Shown here: one piece after another, positions 1-6,207 of the stretch
Layout of the letters: each line of letters opens with the position of its first letter
Position numbering within the stretch: the first letter of the stretch is position 1
DNA from: Candidatus Roizmanbacteria bacterium
GTDB lineage: Bacteria; Patescibacteriota; Microgenomatia; UBA1406; GWC2-37-13
DNA: 7,462 nucleotides
NCBI GenBank assembly: GCA_016206365.1
Contig: JACQRR010000121.1
Coordinates: forward strand, 1-7,462
Direction: 5' to 3'
Program-made: the position numbers and the translations under genes
The notes under the pieces: generated by a model
What the model was told of the DNA's origin: nothing
What the model saw: only the letters and a program-made list of their open reading frames with translations
The model's database searches: none

Positions 1-1233
1 ATCGTCAGTTAATTCGTATCTTAAATATTTTTGATTTTTGATATTTGATATTTGATTTTGATCTATAGTTTTGCCGCGATTAATTTTGTAATTTGTTGTA
101 AGGTCGTCAATAAATTTTTTCCTAACTGTTTTGTGCGACTCAGAGAGAAACATGTCAGACATGATAATAACGGGAGTCTGATAAATATCAGCTAGATTAA
201 AAGCCTTGGTGGTGAGCTCAAGCATCTCTTCATTATCTCCAGGAGCCAAAACAATTTTTGGAAACTCTCCATGGCCAGCGTGGCAAGCGAAGAGAAGATC
301 CCCTTGTTCAGTCCAGGTGGGCATTCCTGTAGCTGGTCCGGGTCGTTGCGCAAGAAATATGACAATCGGAATTTCGCTAATTCCTGCCAAAGACACAGAT
401 TCGACCATTAAGGCAAATCCTCCTCCCGATGTACCCACCGCCGATCTAACACCAGCAAATGAAGCTCCTAGCGCCGTATTTATGACTGAAATTTCATCCT
501 CTGAATGACGAGCAACAATTCCGGCTTTTTCTTGCCAAGAAGCTATCGTAGTCAAAACCGAAGAAGAAGGAGTCATAGGGTACGCGCTGTATACTCTACA
601 ATCCGAGATTATTGAAGCAAGAGAAAATGCGTCGTTGCCAGACATCACCAATCTCTGCTCAGCCTGTTTTTTTATCAGTATTGGTTTTATAAATTGTGAG
701 TGGTTTCGATTTACATGTTCAAATCCAAGCGCAGCCAATTTTTCATTAGAATCTACAACTTCCTGGCCTTTTTTTGCAAATTGTTTTTCGATGATATCGT
801 CTATGATCGCTAAATCAGAACCTATTATTGCTAAAGTAGCGCCTATTGCGATCGTGTTTTTCATCACAGCTTGGCCTTTGAGATCAGAGAGAATTTTTTT
901 GAAAGGAACTGAAATTTTTACAAAATTTTCTTCCTGGATCGAAAATTCGTCAGGGTCATACAAAATACGACTTTGAGAAGAGAGACGGTGTCTATGAAAT
1001 TTATATGTATCAGCATTAAGACATAGCAATAAGTCTATTTCCTTTTTTAATCCATGGACTTCTTCATCAGAAACCACCGCTTCAAATGCATTATGACCTC
1101 CACGAATAAGAGATGGATATTCAATATAATCAAAGGTATAGTATCCCAATCGATTGGCAATCTTTGAAAACACCAGCCCTGTCGTCATTATTCCAAATCC
1201 CGCCTCACCCCCAATTTTCCATGTGAATTTCAT
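1..1233 (-). CDS. korA: 2-oxoacid:ferredoxin oxidoreductase, fused gamma-alpha subunit (partial, open at left edge)
   Basis: Reading the minus strand from ATG at 1233 gives 411 codons with no stop to the window edge, so the C-terminus is missing. Relatives with fused gamma and alpha domains are about 550-600 residues. Residues 1 to about 185 are the gamma domain, with GGEAGFGIMTTG at 8-19 and YPSLIRGGHNAFE at 39-51. The alpha domain follows, with MSGNDA (197-202), YPMTPSS (218-224, the substrate/TPP-site motif usually written YPITPSS), EDEISVINTALGASFAG (245-261), GTSGGG (267-272) and RPGPATGMPTWTEQGD (297-312). The enzyme class oxidatively decarboxylates a 2-oxoacid with CoA and passes electrons to ferredoxin in the cytoplasm. 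The thiamine-binding beta subunit should lie beyond the left edge. The start is 3 bp after the ferredoxin stop, suggesting translational coupling. Substrate (pyruvate, 2-oxoglutarate or a branched 2-oxoacid) cannot be decided, so korA is a family-level symbol. Confidence 0.93.
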   Translation of the reverse strand, partial: MKFTWKIGGEAGFGIMTTGLVFSKIANRLGYYTFDYIEYPSLIRGGHNAFEAVVSDEEVHGLKKEIDLLLCLNADTYKFHRHRLSSQSRILYDPDEFSIQEENFVKISVPFKKILSDLKGQAVMKNTIAIGATLAIIGSDLAIIDDIIEKQFAKKGQEVVDSNEKLAALGFEHVNRNHSQFIKPILIKKQAEQRLVMSGNDAFSLASIISDCRVYSAYPMTPSSSVLTTIASWQEKAGIVARHSEDEISVINTALGASFAGVRSAVGTSGGGFALMVESVSLAGISEIPIVIFLAQRPGPATGMPTWTEQGDLLFACHAGHGEFPKIVLAPGDNEEMLELTTKAFNLADIYQTPVIIMSDMFLSESHKTVRKKFIDDLTTNYKINRGKTIDQNQISNIKNQKYLRYELTDD

Positions 1234-1236
1234 AAT

Positions 1237-1512
1237 TTATTGTGGGAAGATTCTTTGACCTTTATCATCTTCTATAATGATCGCTGCAACTGGACAACCT
1301 TTGGCTGCATCGATAATCACATTATCAGAATCCTGATCCACGCTGCTTAAAATTATTGCTTTCGCTTCCGAATCAAGAACAAATGTCTTTGGCGCTATGG
1401 CAACGCAGGTAGCCGCGCCGATGCAGAGATCTCGATCGACATGAACCTTTAAATTTCTGACTTGTACAGGCCCAGACGGATTTTGAGGATCCTTAAGCTG
1501 CTGATTGTCCAT
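1237..1512 (-). CDS. Small ferredoxin, probable [3Fe-4S] type
   Basis: A 91-residue protein if started at ATG 1512 (MDNQQLKDPQ). The cluster site is DLCIGAATC about 30 residues in, with a distant CP in AAKGCPVAAI. Single-cluster ferredoxins bind [4Fe-4S] through CxxCxxC plus a remote CP. Here the middle Cys is Ala, leaving three ligands, the pattern of [3Fe-4S] ferredoxins. The cluster type is inferred from this. The frame also opens further upstream at ATG 1527 and GTG 1548, but those extra residues (LHVICSMLYVD) are encoded by a local 11-bp repeat and do not look like ferredoxin, so I prefer 1512. No Shine-Dalgarno sequence precedes any candidate start. The stop is 3 bp before the oxidoreductase gene, which suggests it is that enzyme's electron acceptor. 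It also follows five Fe-S assembly genes. Confidence 0.88.
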   Translation of the reverse strand: MDNQQLKDPQNPSGPVQVRNLKVHVDRDLCIGAATCVAIAPKTFVLDSEAKAIILSSVDQDSDNVIIDAAKGCPVAAIIIEDDKGQRIFPQ

Positions 1513-1516
1513 ATCT

Positions 1517-1601
1517 ACATATAACATTGAACATATAACATGTAACACAAGAATTAAGGTATCTATTTCAAATATTCACCTTAGTTAAAATGTTATATGT
1601 T
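1517..1601. repeat. Three copies of an 11-bp motif around the sufU-ferredoxin gap
   Basis: ACATATAACAT occurs at 1517-1527 and 1531-1541, and its reverse complement ATGTTATATGT at 1590-1600. The second and third copies extend to a perfect 12-bp inverted repeat (1530-1541 with 1590-1601). A 6-bp inverted pair (TAAGGT 1555-1560, ACCTTA 1578-1583) nests between them. The array lies just before the preferred ferredoxin start. It could be a folded mRNA leader, a binding site array or a decayed mobile repeat; the sequence does not decide. Confidence 0.6.
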
Positions 1602-1613
1602 ACGTGTTTCGTC

Positions 1614-1970
1614 TTATGTGATCAGTTTATGCAATGCTTCTAAGGGCAAAAGCGCGCACTTAATTCTATTCGGTCCTAATTCTATACCCAATAACTTAAT
1701 CATAAAGTCTTTGTCAAGCTTTTTCAAATCTTCTTTTATTCTACCTAGTACATGGTCGGTCAAGATAGATGCAGACGCTTGTGATATAGCGCAACCTTGG
1801 GCTCTAAATTTAATTTTCTCAACTTTCCCTTTTTTAAAGATTGCCTCCAATTCAATCTTATCTCCGCATAGGGGATTAAAAATAGATGATCGTTTGGAAG
1901 GATTTTTAATGGTTCCAAAGTTATGTGGATTTTTGTAATGTTCCAATATAATCTCTTGATAGATTGACAC
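1614..1970 (-). CDS. sufU: SufU/IscU-like Fe-S scaffold or sulfur-relay protein, compact form
   Basis: This 118-residue protein starts with the family signature YQEIILEHYKNPHNFG. It keeps the three metal/sulfur cysteines and the usual Asp: NPLCGD (C35, D37), GCAISQASASI (C60) and RIKCALLPLEAL (C105). In SUF operons such proteins accept sulfur from SufS or act as cluster scaffold. Sequence around the third Cys (RIKCA) matches SufU rather than IscU, which has HC there and an LPPVK motif absent here. Yet the C60-C105 spacing of 45 is close to IscU (about 43 in E. coli) and well below Bacillus SufU (about 62). The SufU insertion before the third Cys therefore seems to be missing. The start is GTG, forced by an in-frame TAA three codons upstream. 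AAGG runs directly into it, too close for a normal Shine-Dalgarno. It follows sufS by 87 bp. Confidence 0.93.
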   Translation of the reverse strand: MSIYQEIILEHYKNPHNFGTIKNPSKRSSIFNPLCGDKIELEAIFKKGKVEKIKFRAQGCAISQASASILTDHVLGRIKEDLKKLDKDFMIKLLGIELGPNRIKCALLPLEALHKLIT

Positions 1971-1971
1971 C

Positions 1972-2009
1972 TTAATTTAAAATTTTCAATTTTTAATTTC
2001 CAATCAATT
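1972..2009 (-). repeat. 38-bp AT-rich repeat, copy 1, directly before sufU
   Basis: This stretch matches 7347-7384 at 37 of 38 positions. On the coding strand it begins AATTGATTGGAAATTAAAAA and ends 1 bp before the sufU GTG. The other copy touches the tsaD ATG in the same orientation, so the placement relative to a start codon is shared. It has internal repetition (ATTGRAAATT then ATTGAAAATT, 14 nt apart) and no obvious Shine-Dalgarno. TTAAAT near its end is a weak -10-like match. Confidence 0.8.
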
Positions 2010-2027
2010 TTCAACGTTTTAAAATTT

Positions 2028-2046
2028 ATCCCGATTTAATCGGGAT
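2028..2046 (-). terminator. 8-bp hairpin between sufS and sufU; weak terminator or attenuator candidate
   Basis: ATCCCGAT (2028-2035) and ATCGGGAT (2039-2046) form a perfect 8-bp stem with a 3-nt loop, starting 11 bp beyond the sufS stop. On the minus-strand transcript the stem is followed by AUAAAUUUUAAAAC, a poor U-tract, so strong Rho-independent termination is doubtful. It could instead act as partial attenuation, an RNA-stability hairpin, or be a remnant of a hairpin repeat. Confidence 0.35.
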
Positions 2047-2057
2047 CAAATTAAAAA

Positions 2058-3419
2058 TTATCCTAGTGTATCCTCTACCTTCTTCAACCCTCTTACCAAC
2101 TTATCAACATCCTCTTCAGTATTATAAATGTAAAAACTTGCTCGGACTGAGGCATTTATACCAAATCTTTGATGTAGCGGCATAGCGCAGTGATGGCCGG
2201 CTCGGACACAAATTTGTTCTTCGTCTAAAATCTGGGCAACGTCGTGGGGATGATAGTTGCCAAATTTAAAAGCGATTATTCCTCCCTTATCTTCTTTATT
2301 AGGCGGGCCTAAAATTTGTATTTTTTCCCCAAAAGACGACTTCAGTCTTTTAAAAGCCTGAAGTAATAGTTCTCTCTCGTGCGATCTTACCTTATCCATT
2401 CCTATTTTCTGCAAATATATTATTGCTTCTTTTAGGGCTATCACTCCAGCTATATCCGGGGTACCAGCTTCGAATTTATGAGGAGGAGGTTTGAAAACTG
2501 TCTTGTCAACATAAACTTCCTGAATCATCTCACCACCGAAGTTAAAAGGAAACATTTCAGACAAAAGCTCATATCTTCCCCATAAAGCGCCCACCCCTGT
2601 CGGCCCTAGCATTTTATGCGAAGAGAATGTTAAAAAATCACAGCCCAAATCCTGCACGTCAACCTTCAGATGCGGAACTGCCTGCGCTGCATCAACAATT
2701 ACAATTAATTTTGGATTAATAGATTTAGCCATTTTGACAATTTTTTTAATTGGATTTATTGTTCCGAGAACGTTTGAAACATAAGCAATAGCTAGAAATT
2801 TAGTTTTTTTTGTAATGATTTTGTCTAGTCCACTTATGTCATTCTGAGGGATCCGCCAGCTGGCGGAGACCGAAGAATCTAGCGAAGCGTTTTTACGCTC
2901 CCTTTGGTCGCTAGATTCCTCGCGAAGTTTACCCTGAGCTTGTCGAATGGGCTCGGGATGACGAGGGAGGAACAAGTCTAAAAAACCATCGTCAGTTACA
3001 TCGATTACTTTAAACGTCGCACCATTTTCCAGAGCTAGTTGCTGCCACGGTACAAAATTCGAATGATGTTCCATCACAGTTGTAACGATTTCGTCGCCTT
3101 CATTTATTATTTTACGTCCCAATGAATAAGCAACTAGATTGATTGACTCTGTCGTACTTCTAGTAAGAATAATCTCTTCTGTTTTTTTTGAGTTAATGAA
3201 ATTCCCAAGTATTTTACGCGTTTGCTCATACTCTTCTGTAGCTTTTTCAGAAATTTCGTAGACTCCCCTAAATACATTGGCAGAATATTGTTCGTAATAT
3301 TCCGAGACTTTATCAATTACAGACTTTGGTTTCAAAGAAGTCGCGGTTGAGTCCAGATAAACTAGATCAGGATGATATTTGAAAATTGGAAAGTCCGATT
3401 TAAGCGATACTGAATCCAT
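2058..3419 (-). CDS. sufS: SufS cysteine desulfurase with an in-frame inserted segment
   Basis: A PLP-dependent class V aminotransferase-fold enzyme that removes sulfur from L-cysteine as an enzyme-bound persulfide for Fe-S assembly. Visible landmarks are YLDSTATSLKP (21-31), MEHHSNFVPWQ (116-126, PLP-stacking His), VDAAQAVPH (242-250, Asp243 and Gln246), SSHK (Lys269, Schiff base), RAGHHCAMPLH (catalytic Cys411) and VRASFYIYNT (Arg426, substrate carboxylate). All expected active-site residues are present. At 453 residues it is about 45 longer than usual SufS (about 405-410). The excess is residues 151-195, between DGFLDL and LDKIITKKTK, and coincides with a hairpin repeat. The start overlaps the end of sufD by 20 bp, implying coupling. 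An AGGAG lies 22 nt upstream, too distant to be a standard ribosome site. Activity with the insert is plausible but unproven. Confidence 0.97.
   Translation of the reverse strand: MDSVSLKSDFPIFKYHPDLVYLDSTATSLKPKSVIDKVSEYYEQYSANVFRGVYEISEKATEEYEQTRKILGNFINSKKTEEIILTRSTTESINLVAYSLGRKIINEGDEIVTTVMEHHSNFVPWQQLALENGATFKVIDVTDDGFLDLFLPRHPEPIRQAQGKLREESSDQRERKNASLDSSVSASWRIPQNDISGLDKIITKKTKFLAIAYVSNVLGTINPIKKIVKMAKSINPKLIVIVDAAQAVPHLKVDVQDLGCDFLTFSSHKMLGPTGVGALWGRYELLSEMFPFNFGGEMIQEVYVDKTVFKPPPHKFEAGTPDIAGVIALKEAIIYLQKIGMDKVRSHERELLLQAFKRLKSSFGEKIQILGPPNKEDKGGIIAFKFGNYHPHDVAQILDEEQICVRAGHHCAMPLHQRFGINASVRASFYIYNTEEDVDKLVRGLKKVEDTLG
2838..2962. repeat. Hairpin repeat element inserted in frame within sufS
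   Basis: A 125-bp element with imperfect terminal inverted repeats: GTCATTCTGAG (2838-2848) against CTCGGGATGAC (2952-2962), 9 of 11 pairing. Inside are a perfect 14-bp palindrome CCGCCAGCTGGCGG (2853-2866), an 11-bp inverted repeat GAATCTAGCGA (2875-2885) with TCGCTAGATTC (2908-2918), and a nested 5-bp pair AGCGT/ACGCT (2886-2890, 2895-2899). It is GC-richer than the gene around it. It has no stop in the sufS frame and would encode most of residues 151-195. A GTCTA pentamer occurs on both sides (2823-2827, 2976-2980) but not directly at the ends, so a target duplication is uncertain. Confidence 0.88.
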
Positions 3420-3960
3420 ATTGTTTTATTTTTTCAGGAATCTCCTGAATAAATCCATCAATAAGCAGATTTTCCGCTGATTTTTTATTTATCATCCTAG
3501 TTTGCAGATAATATATTTGGTCACGATTCAACTTTCCCGTTGTTGAACCGTGAGTGCAATATACATCGTTGGCTAAAATTTCAAGAAACGGCCTCGAATC
3601 AACAAAACATTCATCTGACATGATAAGATTTTGGTTTTTTTGATAAGCGTGCGATTTCTGCGCTTCTTTTTCTATTCGGATCAGTCCTTGATAGATAAAC
3701 TTTGACTCGTCATAAAAAACTCCTTTAATTAAGAGATTTGAAGTTGATCCAGGGCCCAAATGATTCTGAATCGTTTCAACCTTGAACTGATCCTTATTTT
3801 TCCCCACAAACAGACCATATATATCCAAATTTATCCCTTTCTCCTTTAATTCAAAAATAAACTTTCCCGATAGATTTTTAAAAAAAACAATATATTTACC
3901 GGGTTTAGCAAAAATGTATTTTTCTTTTTTTTCTTTATTAATATTAAACAATGTAGCCAT
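3400..3960 (-). CDS. sufD: Short SufD-like Fe-S assembly subunit (SufBD core only)
   Basis: At 186 residues this is less than half of typical SufD (about 400). It keeps the C-terminal part of the SufBD beta-helix core: QNHLGPGSTSNLLIKGVFYD (66-85), KSHAYQKNQNLIMSDECFVDSRPFLEI (102-128), DVYCTHGSTTGKLNRDQIYYLQTR (132-155) and a helical end. CTHG (Cys135, His137) corresponds to the E. coli SufD site containing His360, which works with SufB at the cluster-building interface. Residues 1-60 are a lysine-rich N-terminus with alternating hydrophobic strands and no clear match to the usual N-terminal domain. SufD normally pairs with SufB and is held by SufC dimers. The reading frame is intact, so it looks like a minimal form rather than a pseudogene. 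It lies 23 bp after sufB and overlaps sufS by 20 bp. No Shine-Dalgarno is visible. Confidence 0.88.
   Translation of the reverse strand: MATLFNINKEKKEKYIFAKPGKYIVFFKNLSGKFIFELKEKGINLDIYGLFVGKNKDQFKVETIQNHLGPGSTSNLLIKGVFYDESKFIYQGLIRIEKEAQKSHAYQKNQNLIMSDECFVDSRPFLEILANDVYCTHGSTTGKLNRDQIYYLQTRMINKKSAENLLIDGFIQEIPEKIKQYGFSIA
3433..3449 (-). other. 7-bp hairpin in the 3' end of sufD, just before the sufS start
   Basis: TTCAGGA (3433-3439) pairs perfectly with TCCTGAA (3443-3449) across a 3-nt loop. In the mRNA it sits 13 nt before the sufS ATG, inside the last codons of sufD, and hides the only AGGAG nearby. Ribosomes finishing sufD would open it, which would fit coupling of sufS translation to sufD. 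It may equally be a by-product of coding sequence. Confidence 0.35.
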
Positions 3961-3983
3961 CTAGCAATATAACAATTCTATTT

Positions 3984-5387
3984 TTATCCCACGCTTCCAG
4001 ACATTTCCAAATTGATCAAACGATTAAGTTCAATAGAATATTCAAAAGGGATCTCTTTACTGACAGGTTCAATAAATCCGTTTACTAAAAGTCCCTCAGC
4101 GTCTGATTTGGATATACCCTTTGCCGTCAGATAAAAAAGCTTTTCCTCTCCAATTTTTTCCACAGTCGCTTCATGTTGTACTGTTGTATCATTCTCCTTT
4201 ATTTTCATATAGGGATAGGTGTCTGACCGAGATTGTTCATCGAGAAGGAGAGCGTCACAGCTTACAAATACCGAAGATTTTTTTGCCCCAGGCATCACCT
4301 GTACTAAACCTCTATAAGAAGTCCTTCCGCCATTTTTGGATATAGATTTTGAAATAACGCGAGACGACGTATTGGGTGCAAAGTGTAACATCTTTGCTCC
4401 TGCGTCTTGATGTTGACCTTTACCTGCATAAGCTATAGATAAAACTTCACCTCTTGCTCCTTCGCCAAAAAGATAGACGCTCGGATACTTCATCGTTACC
4501 TTACTTCCTATGTTACAGTCAATCCACTCCATCACGGCGTTTTCCCCAGCTCTGGCTCTTTTCGTGACCAGGTTGTAGACATTATTGCTCCAGTTTTGGA
4601 CTGTTGTATAGCGAACTCTAGCATTTTTATGGACAAAAATCTCGACAACTGCAGCATGGAGGGAGTTTGTAGAATATATTGGGGCTGTACATCCCTCGAT
4701 ATAGTGAACATAACTTCCCTCTTCTGCAATGATAAGTGTTCTTTCGAACTGCCCAAAACTTTCAGCGTTAATTCTAAAATAGGCTTGAATCGGCATTGGA
4801 ACCTTTACTCCCTTTGGCACATAGACAAATGAACCTCCTGACCAGACTGCCGAATTTAAAGCGGCAAACTTATTATCATGGGGTGGAATGAGTGTGCCAA
4901 AATATTTTTTAACGATCTCCGGATAATTTCTTAAACCCGTGTCCATATCACAAAAAATTACGCCAACCTTTTTCAATTCTTTGTTTATACTTTCATATAC
5001 CACCTCTGACTCGTATTGAGCAGAGACACCGGCTAAAAAATTTTTTTCTGCCTCTGGTACTCCAATCCGATCATAAGTCTCCTTAATTTCTTTGGGAAGC
5101 TCTTCCCAAGAATTTGCCCGTTTATCAGTTGGTTTAATATAGTAGTAAATTTCGTCAAAGTTAATATCCGAAAGGTCAGCGCCCCAGGCAGGCATAACTT
5201 TCTGTTTGAAAATTTGATAGCTTTTTAGCCTAAATTCTGTCATCCAAGCTGGTTCACGTTTTAGCAAGGAAATGTTTCCCACCACTTCCTCATCCAAACC
5301 TTTTCTGGACTTAAAGATGTACTTTTGCGGCATTGAAAAACCGTATTTGTATTCAAAATCTAAATTGGAAACCGTTGGGTCTTGCAT
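3984..5387 (-). CDS. sufB: SufB, Fe-S cluster scaffold subunit of the SufBCD complex
   Basis: A full-length 467-residue SufB, the subunit on which new Fe-S clusters form before transfer to apoproteins. Recognisable blocks are YKYGF (13-17), KREPAWMTEFRLKSYQIF (43-60), GVIFCDMDTGLRNYPEIVKKYFGTLIPP (142-169), NKFAALNSAVWSGGSFVYVPKGV (172-194), EGCTAP (231-236), QNWSNNVYNLVTKR (264-277) and GRTSYRGLVQVMPGAKKS (354-371). SCDALLLDEQSRSDTYPY holds Cys377, matching the key E. coli Cys405. HEATVEKIGEEKLFYL supplies His405 and Glu406 at the cluster-interface position. No key residue is missing. The start is supported by conserved sequence beginning within 13 residues. There is no Shine-Dalgarno; a hairpin repeat ends 7 bp before the ATG. 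It lies 23 bp before sufD. Confidence 0.98.
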   Translation of the reverse strand: MQDPTVSNLDFEYKYGFSMPQKYIFKSRKGLDEEVVGNISLLKREPAWMTEFRLKSYQIFKQKVMPAWGADLSDINFDEIYYYIKPTDKRANSWEELPKEIKETYDRIGVPEAEKNFLAGVSAQYESEVVYESINKELKKVGVIFCDMDTGLRNYPEIVKKYFGTLIPPHDNKFAALNSAVWSGGSFVYVPKGVKVPMPIQAYFRINAESFGQFERTLIIAEEGSYVHYIEGCTAPIYSTNSLHAAVVEIFVHKNARVRYTTVQNWSNNVYNLVTKRARAGENAVMEWIDCNIGSKVTMKYPSVYLFGEGARGEVLSIAYAGKGQHQDAGAKMLHFAPNTSSRVISKSISKNGGRTSYRGLVQVMPGAKKSSVFVSCDALLLDEQSRSDTYPYMKIKENDTTVQHEATVEKIGEEKLFYLTAKGISKSDAEGLLVNGFIEPVSKEIPFEYSIELNRLINLEMSGSVG

Positions 5388-5394
5388 GGTTGTT

Positions 5395-5478
5395 TGTCAT
5401 TCCCGCGAAAGCCACGTCTGACCTGGCGAAAGCGGGAATCCAGAATTAAATAGATTCCGCATCAAGTGCGGAATGACA
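5395..5478. repeat. Hairpin repeat element filling the sufC-sufB gap
   Basis: An 84-bp element with a perfect 9-bp terminal inverted repeat, TGTCATTCC (5395-5403) and GGAATGACA (5470-5478). It contains two hairpins: ATTCCCGC (5399-5406) with GCGGGAAT (5432-5439), and ATTCCGCA (5454-5461) with TGCGGAAT (5467-5474). It occupies almost the entire 96-bp intergenic space, leaving 5 bp after the sufC stop and 7 bp before the sufB start. The folded RNA could protect or separate the sufC message, and it lies over the region where a sufB ribosome site would be expected. Confidence 0.9.
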
Positions 5479-5483
5479 ATGTT

Positions 5484-6200
5484 CTAACTATTAACAATTC
5501 TTTCGTATCCATTCTTTTCAATCTTTTCTGCCAATTTTGAATTTCCGACTTTAACCAACTTCCCATCCATTAATATAAGTACCTTGTCAGGCCTTATATA
5601 ATGCAATATCCTATTGTAATGCGTGATTAAGATATAAGTTTTTCCGTCTTTGTTGTCGTTCATAAAATTAGCAATTTTTCTTAATGCGTCTATATCAACT
5701 CCTGTATCTATCTCGTCAAAAATTAATAATTTTGGGTCGAGAATCGATGCCTGAAGCATTTCAAGCTTTTTCTTTTCTCCGCCCGATGCACCTTCATTGA
5801 GTGATCTTTCAATGAGTTCTTTTTTGATCCCAAGTTTTTTAGCAGTTGTTTCTATCTTTTTTTTTAAAGTTAACGGATCAATTTTTTTATCTAAGGCGAT
5901 GCGAAGCAGTTGAAAAACATTAACTCCGGATAAAGATAAAGGACTTTGAAACGAAAGAAATATTCCGAGTTTGGCACGTTTCTCAGGGCTTAAATCAGAG
6001 ATATCATTTCCTTCAAACTTCAAACTTTCAACCTCTAGCTTGTAACCCGGATGTCCGGCTATAGCATATGCTAATGACGATTTTCCTGAACCGTTTGGAC
6101 CCATGATCGCGTATACTTTCCCCTTTTCAAAATTAAAATTAATCTTCACTAAAATATCTTTTTTATCTACTTTTACATTTAAGTTTTTAATTTGTAACAT
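5484..6200 (-). CDS. sufC: SufC, ABC-type ATPase of the SufBCD complex
   Basis: A cytoplasmic ABC ATPase of 238 residues, close to the family norm of about 250. It powers conformational change in SufB-SufD during cluster assembly and has no membrane segment. Motifs in order are Walker A GPNGSGKS (34-41), Q-loop SFQSPLSLSGV (83-93), signature ASGGEKKKLEML (138-149), Walker B LLIFDE (158-163), D-loop DTGVDIDAL (165-173) and switch His194 in LITHYNR. The SGGEKK signature, PLSLSGV after the Q-loop and DTGVDIDAL are characteristic of SufC rather than transporter ATPases. Gene order (sufC first, then sufB, sufD, sufS, sufU) agrees. A near-consensus promoter ends 7 bp before the ATG, so the first gene of the operon is probably translated from a leaderless message. 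The stop is TAG; the other complete genes here use TAA. Confidence 0.98.
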   Translation of the reverse strand: MLQIKNLNVKVDKKDILVKINFNFEKGKVYAIMGPNGSGKSSLAYAIAGHPGYKLEVESLKFEGNDISDLSPEKRAKLGIFLSFQSPLSLSGVNVFQLLRIALDKKIDPLTLKKKIETTAKKLGIKKELIERSLNEGASGGEKKKLEMLQASILDPKLLIFDEIDTGVDIDALRKIANFMNDNKDGKTYILITHYNRILHYIRPDKVLILMDGKLVKVGNSKLAEKIEKNGYERIVNS

Positions 6201-6207
6201 ATATCAC

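Noticed and set aside
30..60. Simple TTGATATTTGAT-type repeat that looks like an inserted AT-rich element in the oxidoreductase gene
   Set aside because: The translated segment (RGKTIDQNQISNIKNQKYLRYELTDD) lines up with the usual RGK...YKRY..TEDG linker of this family with little or no length change. It is probably low-complexity coding sequence.
206..976. Plus-strand open frames at 206-508 and 635-976
   Set aside because: They lie opposite the oxidoreductase gene, whose minus-strand translation shows continuous conserved family motifs. The plus-strand peptides resemble nothing known.
1513..1548. Extended ferredoxin start at GTG 1548 (or ATG 1527)
   Set aside because: The extra residues are made by the 11-bp repeat and are not ferredoxin-like; ATG 1512 gives a sensible N-terminus.
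1597..1938. Plus-strand open frame of 113 codons
   Set aside because: Antisense to sufU, which has all conserved cysteines in the minus-strand frame.
1760..2014. Minus-strand open frame of 84 codons in another frame
   Set aside because: Out-of-frame shadow of sufU, with its start in the AT-rich repeat.
2838..2962. The sufS insert as an intein, group II intron or CRISPR-like array
   Set aside because: It is only 125 bp, with no splicing motifs, no evenly spaced direct repeats and no coding capacity beyond a short open segment.
3134..3316. Minus-strand open frame of 60 codons
   Set aside because: Out-of-frame shadow of sufS.
4121..4832. Open frames at 4121-4345 and 4596-4832 (plus) and 4532-4756 (minus)
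   Set aside because: All are shadows of sufB, which is complete and conserved throughout.
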